From the NCBI GenBank assembly GCA_040381935.1, contig JBEIGJ010000001.1, positions 1-64,000 of the forward strand: a stretch of DNA of 64,000 bases, read 5' to 3'. The notes beneath the pieces are model-generated. The model worked only from the letters and a program-made list of their open reading frames with translations, searched no databases and had not been told where the DNA came from. Shown one piece after another: positions 41,584 to 50,092 of this stretch; position 1 is the stretch's first letter; every line of letters begins with the position of its first letter. Source of the DNA: Casp-actino8 sp040381935. Its GTDB lineage: Bacteria; Actinomycetota; Acidimicrobiia; Acidimicrobiales; Ilumatobacteraceae. Position numbers and translations under genes: made by a program.

Positions 41584-43038
41584 ATGACTGGCGAACGGAT
41601 TTCTTCGAGTGCACGTCGAGGTTTCACCACCGATTCTCACTGGTGGCGTCATCGAGCTTCGACGGGTGACACGGTCATCGCCGGTTCACCGTTGCGGCTC
41701 TTTCGATTCGCTCCCGGAGCGCGCCCACTGCTGGCCACCCTTGAGTCTCAACAGTTCGTCGATCTCGAGGATCTACCTCCTGGAAGTGAAGTGGTTCTCG
41801 ATCGCTTGATCGAGGCCGATGCCATTCATCCCTTTTTCGCTGCTGATGACCAGCCATCCGTTGTGATTTCCGATCTCACTGTCGTCATACCAACCAAAGA
41901 CACCGACTTATCCACCCTGGTTCGTCTCGTGGATTGTCTTCCTCCGGCACGGCGGATCATCATTGTCGATGACGGATCAGCGATGCCGGTCAGTGACATC
42001 TCCTCGCGGCACGGCGATCGAGTCATTGTCCATCGGATACCAACATCGCGTGGTCCTGCTGCGGCCCGTAACGTCGGAGCTGCCCTCGCTGAATCTTCGG
42101 TGATTTGCTTCATCGACTCCGATATCGAACTCTCTAGTACAGCTCAACAGAGCACGTTCTGGTTTCCGCTCCTCCATCATTTCGATGATTCACGCGTCGG
42201 ACTCATTGCTCCGCGCGTCCAGTCAACGGATGGTTCATCAGTACTCGATCGCTATGAGAAAACTGACTCCCCGCTTGATATGGGTTCACAGCCCGCTCGT
42301 GTTCATCCGCGAGGTCGTCTCTCCTACGTCCCGAGTGCATTGATGCTGATCCGCACCGATGTATTGCGTCGACAGGGTGGTTTCGATGAGACCCTGCGTT
42401 ACGGCGAGGACGTGGACTTGGTGTGGCGTTTGATCGATAGCGGCATCGTCTGTCGCTACGAACCGCGGGTGACAGTGCGTCATCGACCTCGGGTCACGTG
42501 GTCTGAACTCGGCCGCCAGCGTTTTCTCTACGGCACATCGGCAGCCCGCTTGGAGGCTCGGCACCCTGGTTATCTTGCACCACTTCGTCTTCAATCCTGG
42601 ACTGCATTGGCATGGTGGACCGGTCTTTGCGGTCTTCCGGCAATAGCCTCAATGATCACTGCTGCATCCGTCGTACGTCTGCACCGTTCAATTGCACCGG
42701 CGGCCCACGATGACTCATGTGGATCCGAGATCATCACGGCGCGCTTATCGATACGCGGCAACCTGCTGGCGGGACAAGCAGTGGCCCAAGCCATCAGTCG
42801 GACCTGGTGGCCGATTGTTGCCGCCCTCAGTCTCAGATCCTCACGAACCCGTCGGCTCTGGCTGCTTTCGATCCTGGTACCGAATATTTGGCGTTGGCGA
42901 CAGCGACAGTCACAACTCGATCCGGCGCGCTACATCGCCGCCAAAGCGTTCGATGACCTCTCCTATGGCGCAGGCGTGTGGTCTGGAGTCATCAAGACTC
43001 GACGCTTCGGTGCCCTGCGACCGCGCCTCATGGAATGA
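41584..43038 (+). CDS. mftF: mycofactocin glycosyltransferase MftF
   Basis: A 484-residue family 2 glycosyltransferase. An N-terminal winged-helix-like region (residues about 1-90: GSPLRLFRFAPGARPLL, LIEADAIHPFF) resembles a peptide-recognition domain. The GT-A core follows with VVIPTKDT, IIIVDDGSA, CFIDSDIEL (DxD) and YGEDVDLVWRL, then C-terminal membrane-associated segments. MftF decorates mycofactocin with a beta-1,4-glucan. The ATG at 41584 avoids a long overlap with mftE; the frame is open to 41422. The gap to mftE is 19 bases. Confidence 0.88.
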   Translation: MTGERISSSARRGFTTDSHWWRHRASTGDTVIAGSPLRLFRFAPGARPLLATLESQQFVDLEDLPPGSEVVLDRLIEADAIHPFFAADDQPSVVISDLTVVIPTKDTDLSTLVRLVDCLPPARRIIIVDDGSAMPVSDISSRHGDRVIVHRIPTSRGPAAARNVGAALAESSVICFIDSDIELSSTAQQSTFWFPLLHHFDDSRVGLIAPRVQSTDGSSVLDRYEKTDSPLDMGSQPARVHPRGRLSYVPSALMLIRTDVLRRQGGFDETLRYGEDVDLVWRLIDSGIVCRYEPRVTVRHRPRVTWSELGRQRFLYGTSAARLEARHPGYLAPLRLQSWTALAWWTGLCGLPAIASMITAASVVRLHRSIAPAAHDDSCGSEIITARLSIRGNLLAGQAVAQAISRTWWPIVAALSLRSSRTRRLWLLSILVPNIWRWRQRQSQLDPARYIAAKAFDDLSYGAGVWSGVIKTRRFGALRPRLME

Positions 43039-43080
43039 CCCACAACGATCCGAACTGATCCGAGACTTACATCAGCCCTC

Positions 43081-43599
43081 TCAATGACCGACGGTGCTCT
43101 GCACTCCTGGTCGACGCGTGATGTCCTGACAGGCTTCACAGACTGATGCCGGGACAACTCCCACTTTCATCAGGGCGGCAAAAATTGTGCACCCCAGACA
43201 AAAACCGACGAAGGCTTCCAAACTCGCTGCCAGCAACAATCCGACCATCAACACGACTGCAACCGATTCAGCCCCCACCCCCCAGGCCAGCAATGCTCCC
43301 AGTGAAAACAGAGAGCCGATGAATTGAGCAAACCTCTTCGGCGGTCCTGGAACGATACGTTCTGGTCGTCCGAGTCGCGGAGTGATGACCCGAGTGGCCA
43401 ACTGACCCAAAGGGCTCAGGGTGGGACCGGATACAACTCGGGCCACGAAGCCGTACGCCAGGGGAAGTAACAGCCACCACTGCCTCCAGGCCAAAAAGAC
43501 CAGAACCTGCACCACGACCCCCGTGGCCACGACTCGAGCCGAAATCTCATTGACCGTGGCCGGAAAACCGAAAAGACGATGCGAGGTTTGCTGAGACAT
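43081..43599 (-). CDS. DUF4395 membrane protein
   Basis: A 172-residue protein with several hydrophobic segments. The opening FGFPATVNEISARVVA-like stretch and the motif EAFVGFCLGCTIFA match DUF4395, a family of unknown function common in actinobacteria. Two Cys in FCLGC and two in CEAC may be redox- or metal-active. It stands alone between mftF, which converges on it, and the divergent racemase-like gene. Confidence 0.75.
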   Translation of the reverse strand: MSQQTSHRLFGFPATVNEISARVVATGVVVQVLVFLAWRQWWLLLPLAYGFVARVVSGPTLSPLGQLATRVITPRLGRPERIVPGPPKRFAQFIGSLFSLGALLAWGVGAESVAVVLMVGLLLAASLEAFVGFCLGCTIFAALMKVGVVPASVCEACQDITRRPGVQSTVGH

Positions 43600-43683
43600 G
43601 GCTTCAGCCTACGGGAGAATTCCCGACCTAACAAGTCGTATTTAGGATCGGCTCTTTTGGGTGATGTCGGTAGCGTCGGGACG

Positions 43684-44664
43684 GTGACCCTGACTTTGAC
43701 CGTCAACGCCGCGGTCTGGAATCGCCACGTCGACTCCACTGCTGCCGACACACCTGGTCTCGTCCCAGTGGTCAAAGGCAACGGTTACGGTTTCGGCCGT
43801 TCTTGGTTGGCCAATCGAGCAGCAACGCTGGCCCCCATCGCCGCCGTGGGTTCGATTTTTGAAGTGGCCGATATTCCCTCGAACTATTCAGCGGTGGTTC
43901 TTAGTCCAGCGCTGAAGTTCCCTTTCCCTCTTCGGGACAACGTGATCCTCACCGTGGGCTCCTTGGCCCATGTCCACGCCGCCCAGCGTGCGCATCAGCC
44001 ACAAATCAGCCGCCAACGCCATGTCATCATCAAGTTGCGCTCCTCGATGTACCGCTACGGCGTGGAACCCACCCAGGCCAAAGAACTGATCGATGCCTGT
44101 CACCAGGCTGGCTTCAGTGTCGATGGCCTCTCCATTCATCCTCCGATCCATGGTTCGAGTACCGAACATCGACAAGAAATTGAGAACCTCCTCGCCGCAG
44201 CCGAAGCGCACGGTGTCAACTCTTCGCTGCCGGTGTGGGTGAGTCATGTCGATCTCGATGATTACAGACTTCTCCGACAGGAATTTGCTGATCGATCCTG
44301 GCATCTCCGACTCGGCACATCGCTCTGGCATGGCGACAAGTCGATGTTCACTTTGCAAGCCGATGTTGTCGACGTGGTTGCAGTCAGTGCCGGAGCGACT
44401 GTCGGATACCGCGGAAGTTCAGTTGATCGTGATGGCTACCTGCTCATGATCGGTTGTGGGTCGGCTCATGGTGTGACCCCCCTGTCTGATGGGCGAAGCC
44501 CTTTTCATTTTCGACGTCGACGTCTGGAACTGATCGAGGCCCCGCACATGCACACCTCAATGTGTTTTGTCCCTCATGGCGACCAGTGCCCTCAAGTCGG
44601 CGACCTCATTGACGTTCAGCGTCCACTCACCCAGACCGCAGTGGATGACATCCACTGGGTATGA
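43684..44664 (+). CDS. alanine racemase-like PLP protein
   Basis: A protein of about 326 residues with the fold type III PLP barrel. The lysine motif PVVKGNGYGFGR corresponds to VVKADAYGHG of alanine racemase. Later come KLRSSMYRYGVEP, LSIHPPIHG, RLGTSLWHGD, and TVGYRGSS with the expected catalytic Tyr. The C-terminal domain is shorter than in Alr (usually about 370). It could racemise an amino acid other than alanine. The GTG at 43684 is assumed because an earlier start would overlap the divergent DUF4395 gene. The final 7 codons are part of a tandem repeat that continues past the stop. Confidence 0.75.
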   Translation: MTLTLTVNAAVWNRHVDSTAADTPGLVPVVKGNGYGFGRSWLANRAATLAPIAAVGSIFEVADIPSNYSAVVLSPALKFPFPLRDNVILTVGSLAHVHAAQRAHQPQISRQRHVIIKLRSSMYRYGVEPTQAKELIDACHQAGFSVDGLSIHPPIHGSSTEHRQEIENLLAAAEAHGVNSSLPVWVSHVDLDDYRLLRQEFADRSWHLRLGTSLWHGDKSMFTLQADVVDVVAVSAGATVGYRGSSVDRDGYLLMIGCGSAHGVTPLSDGRSPFHFRRRRLELIEAPHMHTSMCFVPHGDQCPQVGDLIDVQRPLTQTAVDDIHWV

Positions 44665-44735
44665 GCGATGACATCCACTGGGTATGAGAGATGACATCTA
44701 TTGGGTGTGAGAGTTGACATCCACTGGGTATGAGA
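44644..44735. repeat. four tandem 23-bp repeats copied from the racemase 3' end
   Basis: The unit (GATGACATCCACTGGGTATG plus AGA/AGC) occurs four times in a row: 44644-44666, 44667-44689, 44690-44712, 44713-44735. Copy 1 contains the last codons and stop of the racemase-like gene. Copy 3 has several changes and copy 4 one. The start codon of the next gene (44737) falls at the first bases of what would be copy 5. Confidence 0.93.
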
Positions 44736-44736
44736 G

Positions 44737-45918
44737 ATGAGCAACACGACCTTTGATCATCCACCCAGCGGGTTGACATCGCGGGGACGACCACGCCACA
44801 TTGGTCTCGATGTCACGCGCGCCGTGGCCCTGATCGGCGTCGTGGTCATGAACTACCACGGAATGATCAACTTTCGAGGGCCAGCAGTACGGTCAGACGG
44901 ACTCATCGAAAGAATTTTCGACATCTCAACGGGAGTTCTATCCACCCGATTTGCGGCCACCTTTGTGGTGGTCGCAGGAATTGCGGTCACGTTCTTGACC
45001 CACCACACCAAGTCAGGCAATCCTCAATTCTCGCTCAACAACGACCGAACGCGTCTTGTTCGCCGCGGACTGATTCTCTTGGCCACCGGCTATTTCCTGA
45101 ATGAGGTTTGGCCAGGAACCATCATTTTTTATTACGGGGCATACTTTCTTTGCGCCGCTGTACTCTTTCGCTGGCGTACCAGCCTGCTTTCAGCAACAGC
45201 GGCACTAGTCGCTGCCGGAGGTGTTGGCATCGCGATATGGCGTCGTCTTCGTTTTCAAAATGGCGACTCGACGACATGGATGAATCCATCGGATCTCGAC
45301 TCCCTCGGCAATTTCCTGCTCAGAGTTTTCATTGGGTATACCCATCCCGTCCTTCCGTGGCTTGCCTTTTTCATTCTTGGCATGATTGTCGGCCGCTGGT
45401 GGAACCTCATTGTTGCTCGCTATCGCATTGTCATCGCAGTATCGATGCTGATCGTGGTCGCCTCGTATCTTTTGGCCACCATGGCCCGTCTTTTTTCCTG
45501 GCGTGACCATGCCGTGGTCTACGCAGTGACTTCTCTGCGACCTGACGAACGAGGCTTGCTGTACGTCTCGAGTACTGCCGGGATAGCAATCATCGCCATT
45601 CTCGTCATCAATCAGGTGGCCGAAACATTTCGCCATGTTTCAGTGATCACTCATCTCCAACGAGCCGGACAGATGACCTTGACCTTGTATCTCATGCACG
45701 TCTTTTATTTCTACCTCGTCGTCGACTGGAGTGGTCTCGTGACCGGCACCGGTCTGACCACGGCTCTTCTCCTTTCGGGAAGCTTTTGGCTGGGAGCAAT
45801 TTCGTGGGCCTCATGGTGGCACCATCGGTTGGGTCAGGGACCAGCCGAGCGTCTTTATCGTTGGCTCGGTGGCTGGAACCCCGACCGATCCGGTTCTGCT
45901 CTCACGGCTCGCGATTGA
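44737..45918 (+). CDS. multispanning membrane protein (DUF418/DUF1624-like acyltransferase fold)
   Basis: A 393-residue protein with about 10 predicted membrane helices. The first helix region HIGLDVTRAVALIGVVVMNYHG is typical of the DUF1624/heparan-acetyltransferase group. The C-terminal part (LTLTLYLMHVFYFYLVVDW, SWWHHRLGQGPAERLYRWLGG) resembles DUF418. These families are thought to be acyltransferase-like membrane proteins; catalytic function here is unproven. Its start lies at the end of the tandem repeat array, so translation may be influenced by it. It overlaps the convergent ROK gene by 17 bases. Confidence 0.8.
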   Translation: MSNTTFDHPPSGLTSRGRPRHIGLDVTRAVALIGVVVMNYHGMINFRGPAVRSDGLIERIFDISTGVLSTRFAATFVVVAGIAVTFLTHHTKSGNPQFSLNNDRTRLVRRGLILLATGYFLNEVWPGTIIFYYGAYFLCAAVLFRWRTSLLSATAALVAAGGVGIAIWRRLRFQNGDSTTWMNPSDLDSLGNFLLRVFIGYTHPVLPWLAFFILGMIVGRWWNLIVARYRIVIAVSMLIVVASYLLATMARLFSWRDHAVVYAVTSLRPDERGLLYVSSTAGIAIIAILVINQVAETFRHVSVITHLQRAGQMTLTLYLMHVFYFYLVVDWSGLVTGTGLTTALLLSGSFWLGAISWASWWHHRLGQGPAERLYRWLGGWNPDRSGSALTARD

Positions 45919-46855
45919 GTCGACGCCACCCCACTGCTGCGGCCCCGATCAATGGACTTTGATCCCCTAAACGAGCGGGAACGATGCGTGCTCCCCGGGA
46001 AAAGGGCAATCGGCAGTGATGATCCAGGGTCAATTGGGCAGCATGAAAAAAAGTCGGTCCGTATCCAAGGGCCACTGATCCGCCCACGACCGCCAATCGC
46101 AAATCGAAGAAATTGCACATACTGGAGACCGCCAATCCCACCATATGACCGGTCCTTTGCATGATGGCATAAGAGGGTTCAGCGGCCGACCGCCCCGAGA
46201 TTGCCGCGATTGCCGTTCCCGATGCTTCGGCTTCGAGGCAGCCACGGGCTCCACATCCGCACCGGTTCCCTTGGGGGTTCACAATGACATGGCCAATATG
46301 GCCAGCATTGCCTGATGCCCCATCGAGTAACTGGCCGTCGATGACGATTCCCCCACCTACCCCGGTACTCACCACCATGCCAATGAAGTTGGTTTCTCCG
46401 CGTGCCGCCCCTAACCAACCTTCCGCCAGAGCAAAGGCTTTGGCATCAATGTCTCCGTACACCGGAACCTGGACGATTTCAGCAACTTTGGATCGCAGAG
46501 GAAATCCGTTCCAGGCGGGGATATTGAGAGGGGCAATGGATTCGCAGTCCGCCTCGATAGGGCCGGCCGATCCGATTCCCGTCACCACGATGTGACCCCG
46601 GTGTCTCCCGCCGGCGCGTTCCTTTTGTCGAATGATCATCTGCCGCAGACCATCGAAGAGATCGGCGGCATTCTTGTCCACATCGGTGCGGATGATTTCC
46701 CGATCAATCAACTCACCGCGCCGGGTGACCAGTCCGACAGCCAACTTCGTTCCACCGATGTCGATGGCCAGAGCTAATTCGCGCAATTGAGCCGGGACTA
46801 CCTCAGCCTCGGTCAACGGCAACGTGAGACGAGTTTCATCGTTTGGCGGCATCAC
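45902..46855 (-). CDS. ROK-family sugar kinase (glucokinase-like)
   Basis: A 317-residue ROK protein. The phosphate motif is DIGGTKLAVG (residues 32-41), sugar binding is seen in NIPAWNGFPLR and TGVGGGIVIDGQLLDGASGNAGHIGH, and the zinc motif is CGCGARGCLEAEASG. There is no N-terminal DNA-binding domain, so it is an enzyme, not a repressor. Glucokinase or fructokinase is most likely, N-acetyl-sugar kinase less so. About 20 residues before the ATP motif are unusual but not unique. Confidence 0.9.
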   Translation of the reverse strand: MMPPNDETRLTLPLTEAEVVPAQLRELALAIDIGGTKLAVGLVTRRGELIDREIIRTDVDKNAADLFDGLRQMIIRQKERAGGRHRGHIVVTGIGSAGPIEADCESIAPLNIPAWNGFPLRSKVAEIVQVPVYGDIDAKAFALAEGWLGAARGETNFIGMVVSTGVGGGIVIDGQLLDGASGNAGHIGHVIVNPQGNRCGCGARGCLEAEASGTAIAAISGRSAAEPSYAIMQRTGHMVGLAVSSMCNFFDLRLAVVGGSVALGYGPTFFHAAQLTLDHHCRLPFSRGARIVPARLGDQSPLIGAAAVGWRRLNREP

Positions 46856-46877
46856 TTGGGCACTTCATTCGAATCCT

Positions 46878-47852
46878 TCAATCGGCCACCCGACGAGCAT
46901 CTTCAATCAAATTGATCTGATAGAGAACTTCATCGAGAGCATCAGCAGCGCTAATAGTGGAATAACGGGGTGGATTTGCTGGGGTACAACACGCTGGTAC
47001 CGGAGCGAGCATCGTCCATGGACGTGGATGGCAAAATTGGACCACGCTGTAGCGCTCTTGATCGAAGCCGGGCGCAGCAATGACTCGATGCCACCCAACA
47101 GGAAGTACTCCGTTGGTGAGACGCTCGAGCATGATCCCCGTATTGATGATGACTTTTCCCTGAGGTGGCACGGCATCGACCCATGCTCCATCTACTTCCA
47201 CTTGAAGCCCTGGTGCCGTCGCTCGTGGCAGAGCGGTGATGAGATTGATATCGCCGTGCGCACCCGCCCATATGTGACCGCCCTGGGGGGCATCCTTCAT
47301 TGATGGATAGCGGATCGCTCGCGTCAGAGTCGGTCCATCACTGACCATGTCATCAAAGAACGTTTCGTGACAGCCGATACCAATGGCGATGATTCGCAAG
47401 AATCGCCGCTGGAGATCGGCGATGGCATCATGGAATTCGTAAAGGACTTTGGAGAGTCCGGGAACTGCGCTGTCCGGAAGAAGCTGGTCGGGATAGGAAC
47501 CGGGAAAGCGACGTCGTAAGGGATGCCCCGACGGAATCGGCGTCGACCAATTCAGCATCTCTTTCCAGTCGGGCTTATCGCTACTGGCAGCGGTTTCCAC
47601 CAAGAGCCCGGTATAACCCGTTTGTCCATGGGCACCTGCAGCCACGAATTGTTGTTTGGTCTGCTGATCAAGACCGAAGAACTCAGCCAACATTCCATAG
47701 GCGGTATCAAGCAAATCCTCTGAGAGATCGCTCGAGGTGTAAACGAACCCTGTGGCCAGACTACGACGGACTCCGTCAACCACTGCGGCCCGTGCCCGTT
47801 GATCGCCCTTTTCGAATGCCAGTAGGTCGACGTCCAAAATCGAATCAGCCAT
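46878..47852 (-). CDS. IPNS-like non-heme Fe(II) oxygenase
   Basis: A 324-residue protein of the isopenicillin-N-synthase/2-oxoglutarate oxygenase superfamily. The N-terminal DIOX_N region runs about 6-120 (ILDVDLLAFE, FFGLDQQTKQQF). The iron site is WAGAHGDINLI (HxD) with WHRV as the distal His. The RxS pair that binds the co-substrate is seen in ERYSVVQF. Members act as hydroxylases, desaturases or cyclases. The next two genes in the operon are PLP enzymes for sulfur amino acid chemistry, so an amino acid or peptide substrate is possible; inference only. Confidence 0.87.
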   Translation of the reverse strand: MADSILDVDLLAFEKGDQRARAAVVDGVRRSLATGFVYTSSDLSEDLLDTAYGMLAEFFGLDQQTKQQFVAAGAHGQTGYTGLLVETAASSDKPDWKEMLNWSTPIPSGHPLRRRFPGSYPDQLLPDSAVPGLSKVLYEFHDAIADLQRRFLRIIAIGIGCHETFFDDMVSDGPTLTRAIRYPSMKDAPQGGHIWAGAHGDINLITALPRATAPGLQVEVDGAWVDAVPPQGKVIINTGIMLERLTNGVLPVGWHRVIAAPGFDQERYSVVQFCHPRPWTMLAPVPACCTPANPPRYSTISAADALDEVLYQINLIEDARRVAD

Positions 47853-47882
47853 GACGGGAACGCTAATTGACGATCTCCTCGT

Positions 47883-48983
47883 TCAGACAAGCGCTTGCTG
47901 TAAATCAGACCAGATGTCCTCGACATTTTCGATGCCGACGCTCATTCGAATCAGTCCAGGATCTACCTGAGCGTCACCGGGATACTTCTGGCGACGCTCC
48001 AAAGTGGTTTCCACCCCGCCGAGACTGGTCGCAGGCACGATGAGTCGCACTCGAGCGCAGACGGCATCGGCCTGAGCGGCGCCACCGCGCATAATGAAAC
48101 TCACCATCGGTCCCACTTGGCGAACCCACGACACCTCTTGGTGACTAGTCAACCGATCACGTAACTGGCGGGCGTTGTCCGATGCAGTCCGATAGCGCAA
48201 GGGCAAAGTACGCAGACCGCGCAATGCGAGAAAGGACTCCAATGCTCCTGGCGTCGACCCGATCAGAGTGCGCGCCTGGCGCAGTTCAGCCAGGATCTTG
48301 GGGTCCTGCGTTACGGCTAGGCCGATCAGCAGATCACTGTGACCTCCGATGAATTTCGTACCCGCATGCATGACAACCGTGGCCCCATGAATCAGTGGCT
48401 GCTGAGTGACGGGCGTAGCAAAAGTGGAGTCCACCACCGTTGTCACTCCCATATCACTCGCGAGGGAACACAGACTCGCCACATCAGCTTGTTCGAGAGT
48501 GGGATTGGCTGGGGATTCCAGCCATAAGACAATGGACCGATCACTACCGGAGGCTCCGGCGGCAAGCAGCGACTGACGCACATCGTCCACGTCCAATGCA
48601 TTGAGGTATCGCACGTCGATGGTGCCGCGCTCTTGCAAGGCCTCGAGTAGGGCGCGCACTCCGAGATAACTCACCGCAGGAATCAACAAGACGCGCGGTC
48701 GCAGAGCGTGGACAATGGCCGAGGCCGCGGCCATCCCACTAGCAAAGGACACACAGTCACCACCCTCCATTGCTCCAATTGCCGTTTCTAAGGCTTCCCA
48801 ACTGCGGTTTCCATGGGTGCGGTTGTATTCGGGTCCGTTGCGGAAATTCGAAGCGAGGACAATTGGCTCGTTGAGCGGATCGCCGTCTTTGCTCGGCCGA
48901 CCAGCAGTGACAGCAATCGTCTCCATTGCCAGGACTCGAGGTTGATCGGGGCCCCCATTGGATCGTCCTTGTTCACTGGTCAT
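47883..48983 (-). CDS. Cys/Met metabolism PLP-dependent enzyme (cystathionine gamma-synthase-like)
   Basis: A 366-residue transsulfuration-family enzyme. The active-site segment is HAGTKFIGGHSDLLIG with the PLP Lys; NRTHGNRSWEALETAIGAMEGG, SFASGMAA, VDSTFATPVTQQP and RMSVGIENVEDIWSDL complete the family pattern. It may be a synthase, beta- or gamma-lyase; the substrate class (Cys, homocysteine, methionine) follows from the family only. It overlaps the upstream D-cysteine desulfhydrase-like gene by 11 bases. Confidence 0.88.
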   Translation of the reverse strand: MTSEQGRSNGGPDQPRVLAMETIAVTAGRPSKDGDPLNEPIVLASNFRNGPEYNRTHGNRSWEALETAIGAMEGGDCVSFASGMAAASAIVHALRPRVLLIPAVSYLGVRALLEALQERGTIDVRYLNALDVDDVRQSLLAAGASGSDRSIVLWLESPANPTLEQADVASLCSLASDMGVTTVVDSTFATPVTQQPLIHGATVVMHAGTKFIGGHSDLLIGLAVTQDPKILAELRQARTLIGSTPGALESFLALRGLRTLPLRYRTASDNARQLRDRLTSHQEVSWVRQVGPMVSFIMRGGAAQADAVCARVRLIVPATSLGGVETTLERRQKYPGDAQVDPGLIRMSVGIENVEDIWSDLQQALV

Positions 48984-49986
48984 GTTGAACGAAAACCTCC
49001 GGATATCCGCCGGTGTGAATGAAGATCACAGCGTCGCCAGTCGACCAGCGACCCGATTGCGCCAATCCGAGAAGACCGGAAAATCCTTTCGCGGTGTAAA
49101 CATCATCGAGGATCAGCGCACCATGACGTGCAGCCCAGGTGCGTGCCGCCTGCGACTCGGGAGTGGGGATCGCATAGTCCGAGCCCAACCACTGTGATTC
49201 GACTGTGACATCCTCATCTCGCACTTCACCTTCGAGATGCGCAAGTTTCAACGTTTCCATCGCCAGTGCAGCGACATCGGGCATTCCAGCCACCACCCCT
49301 TTGGCCACTCCGATAGCTACCACTTCGGGGAGCTGCTGATCGGGAAAACGATGACGACGCCACGCGCGTCCTGCTACGAGACCGGCATGAGTTCCACCAC
49401 TCGACGACGTGACCACAACCGCCCGGGGAACAATTCTCAAACTCTCACACTGATCCATCAATTCCTCGAAGGCGACCACGTAACCGAGTGCACCAACTGC
49501 AGTCGAGCCGCCAATGGGAATGGAATAGGGACTCAGTCCTTGTGACGCAAGTTCAGTAGTCAAGTCCTCACGGGCGATTTCCAAAAAACCCCATTGGGAA
49601 GGTTCGGCACCGGTGAAGTGTTGATGCGCTCCAAGACGGTCAGAGAGTAATTGATTGCCTTGATACTGAGCCGGCCGCTCACCGGACAAGATGAGATGAG
49701 TTTCCATCCCCAAGAGCGCCCCGGCTGCGGCAGTCATTCGACAATGGTTGGACTGCCCAGCCCCCACGGTGATCAAACAATCAGCACCTGCCCGCAGGGC
49801 CGCACCACACAAGAACTCGAGTTTGCGCACTTTGTTGCCGCCGAGAGCTAGACCCGTCAGATCATCGCGCTTCAGCCATAACGCGGTTCCGTTGGGCAAG
49901 GTTGGACCAAGTTCCAACGCCGTTGGTAACGATGCCAACCGCACCCGAGGTTGGCCGAACCAGTTCGAAACGGTCACCGTGCTCAC
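48973..49986 (-). CDS. D-cysteine desulfhydrase/ACC deaminase family PLP enzyme
   Basis: A fold type II PLP enzyme of about 337 residues. It has LKRDDLTGLALGGNKVRKLEFL with the PLP Lys, GAGQSNHCRMTAA and the C-terminal IFIHTGGYPEVF. ACC deaminases carry Tyr-Glu and HLGG at the two discriminating sites, whereas here they read DDVYTAK and HTGG, as in D-cysteine desulfhydrases. A D-amino acid (D-Cys or a thiol analogue) is thus the likelier substrate. The start is uncertain: GTG 49986 avoids overlap with ung, while the frame is open to 50103. Confidence 0.85.
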   Translation of the reverse strand: MSTVTVSNWFGQPRVRLASLPTALELGPTLPNGTALWLKRDDLTGLALGGNKVRKLEFLCGAALRAGADCLITVGAGQSNHCRMTAAAGALLGMETHLILSGERPAQYQGNQLLSDRLGAHQHFTGAEPSQWGFLEIAREDLTTELASQGLSPYSIPIGGSTAVGALGYVVAFEELMDQCESLRIVPRAVVVTSSSGGTHAGLVAGRAWRRHRFPDQQLPEVVAIGVAKGVVAGMPDVAALAMETLKLAHLEGEVRDEDVTVESQWLGSDYAIPTPESQAARTWAARHGALILDDVYTAKGFSGLLGLAQSGRWSTGDAVIFIHTGGYPEVFVQHDQ

Positions 49987-50092
49987 GTCAGGGAGGTTAT
50001 TGGTCTGGCACCTACTTCGCCGATAGAGACGACGAGTCGCTCCGATTTCTTCGTTTTCGGGCTCCCTGACCACTTTCGGCCACAATACGAGT

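Noticed and set aside
37281..43080. Search for a short mftA precursor or mftB gene near mftE/mftF
   Set aside because: No small frame ending in a Val-Tyr core was seen in the gaps of this operon.
43612..43625. CGGGA/TCCCG hairpin between DUF4395 and racemase-like genes
   Set aside because: Arms of five bases in G+C-rich DNA are expected by chance and no T-run or second copy is present.
44644..44735. CRISPR-like array
   Set aside because: Units are directly adjacent without spacers and derive from the end of a coding gene.
45902..45918. Overlap of membrane-protein and ROK genes as a sign of frameshift
   Set aside because: The genes converge and both end in normal family C-termini; a 17-base tail overlap is ordinary.
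48973..49986. ACC deaminase
   Set aside because: Discriminating residues (VYT, HTGG) fit D-cysteine desulfhydrase better.
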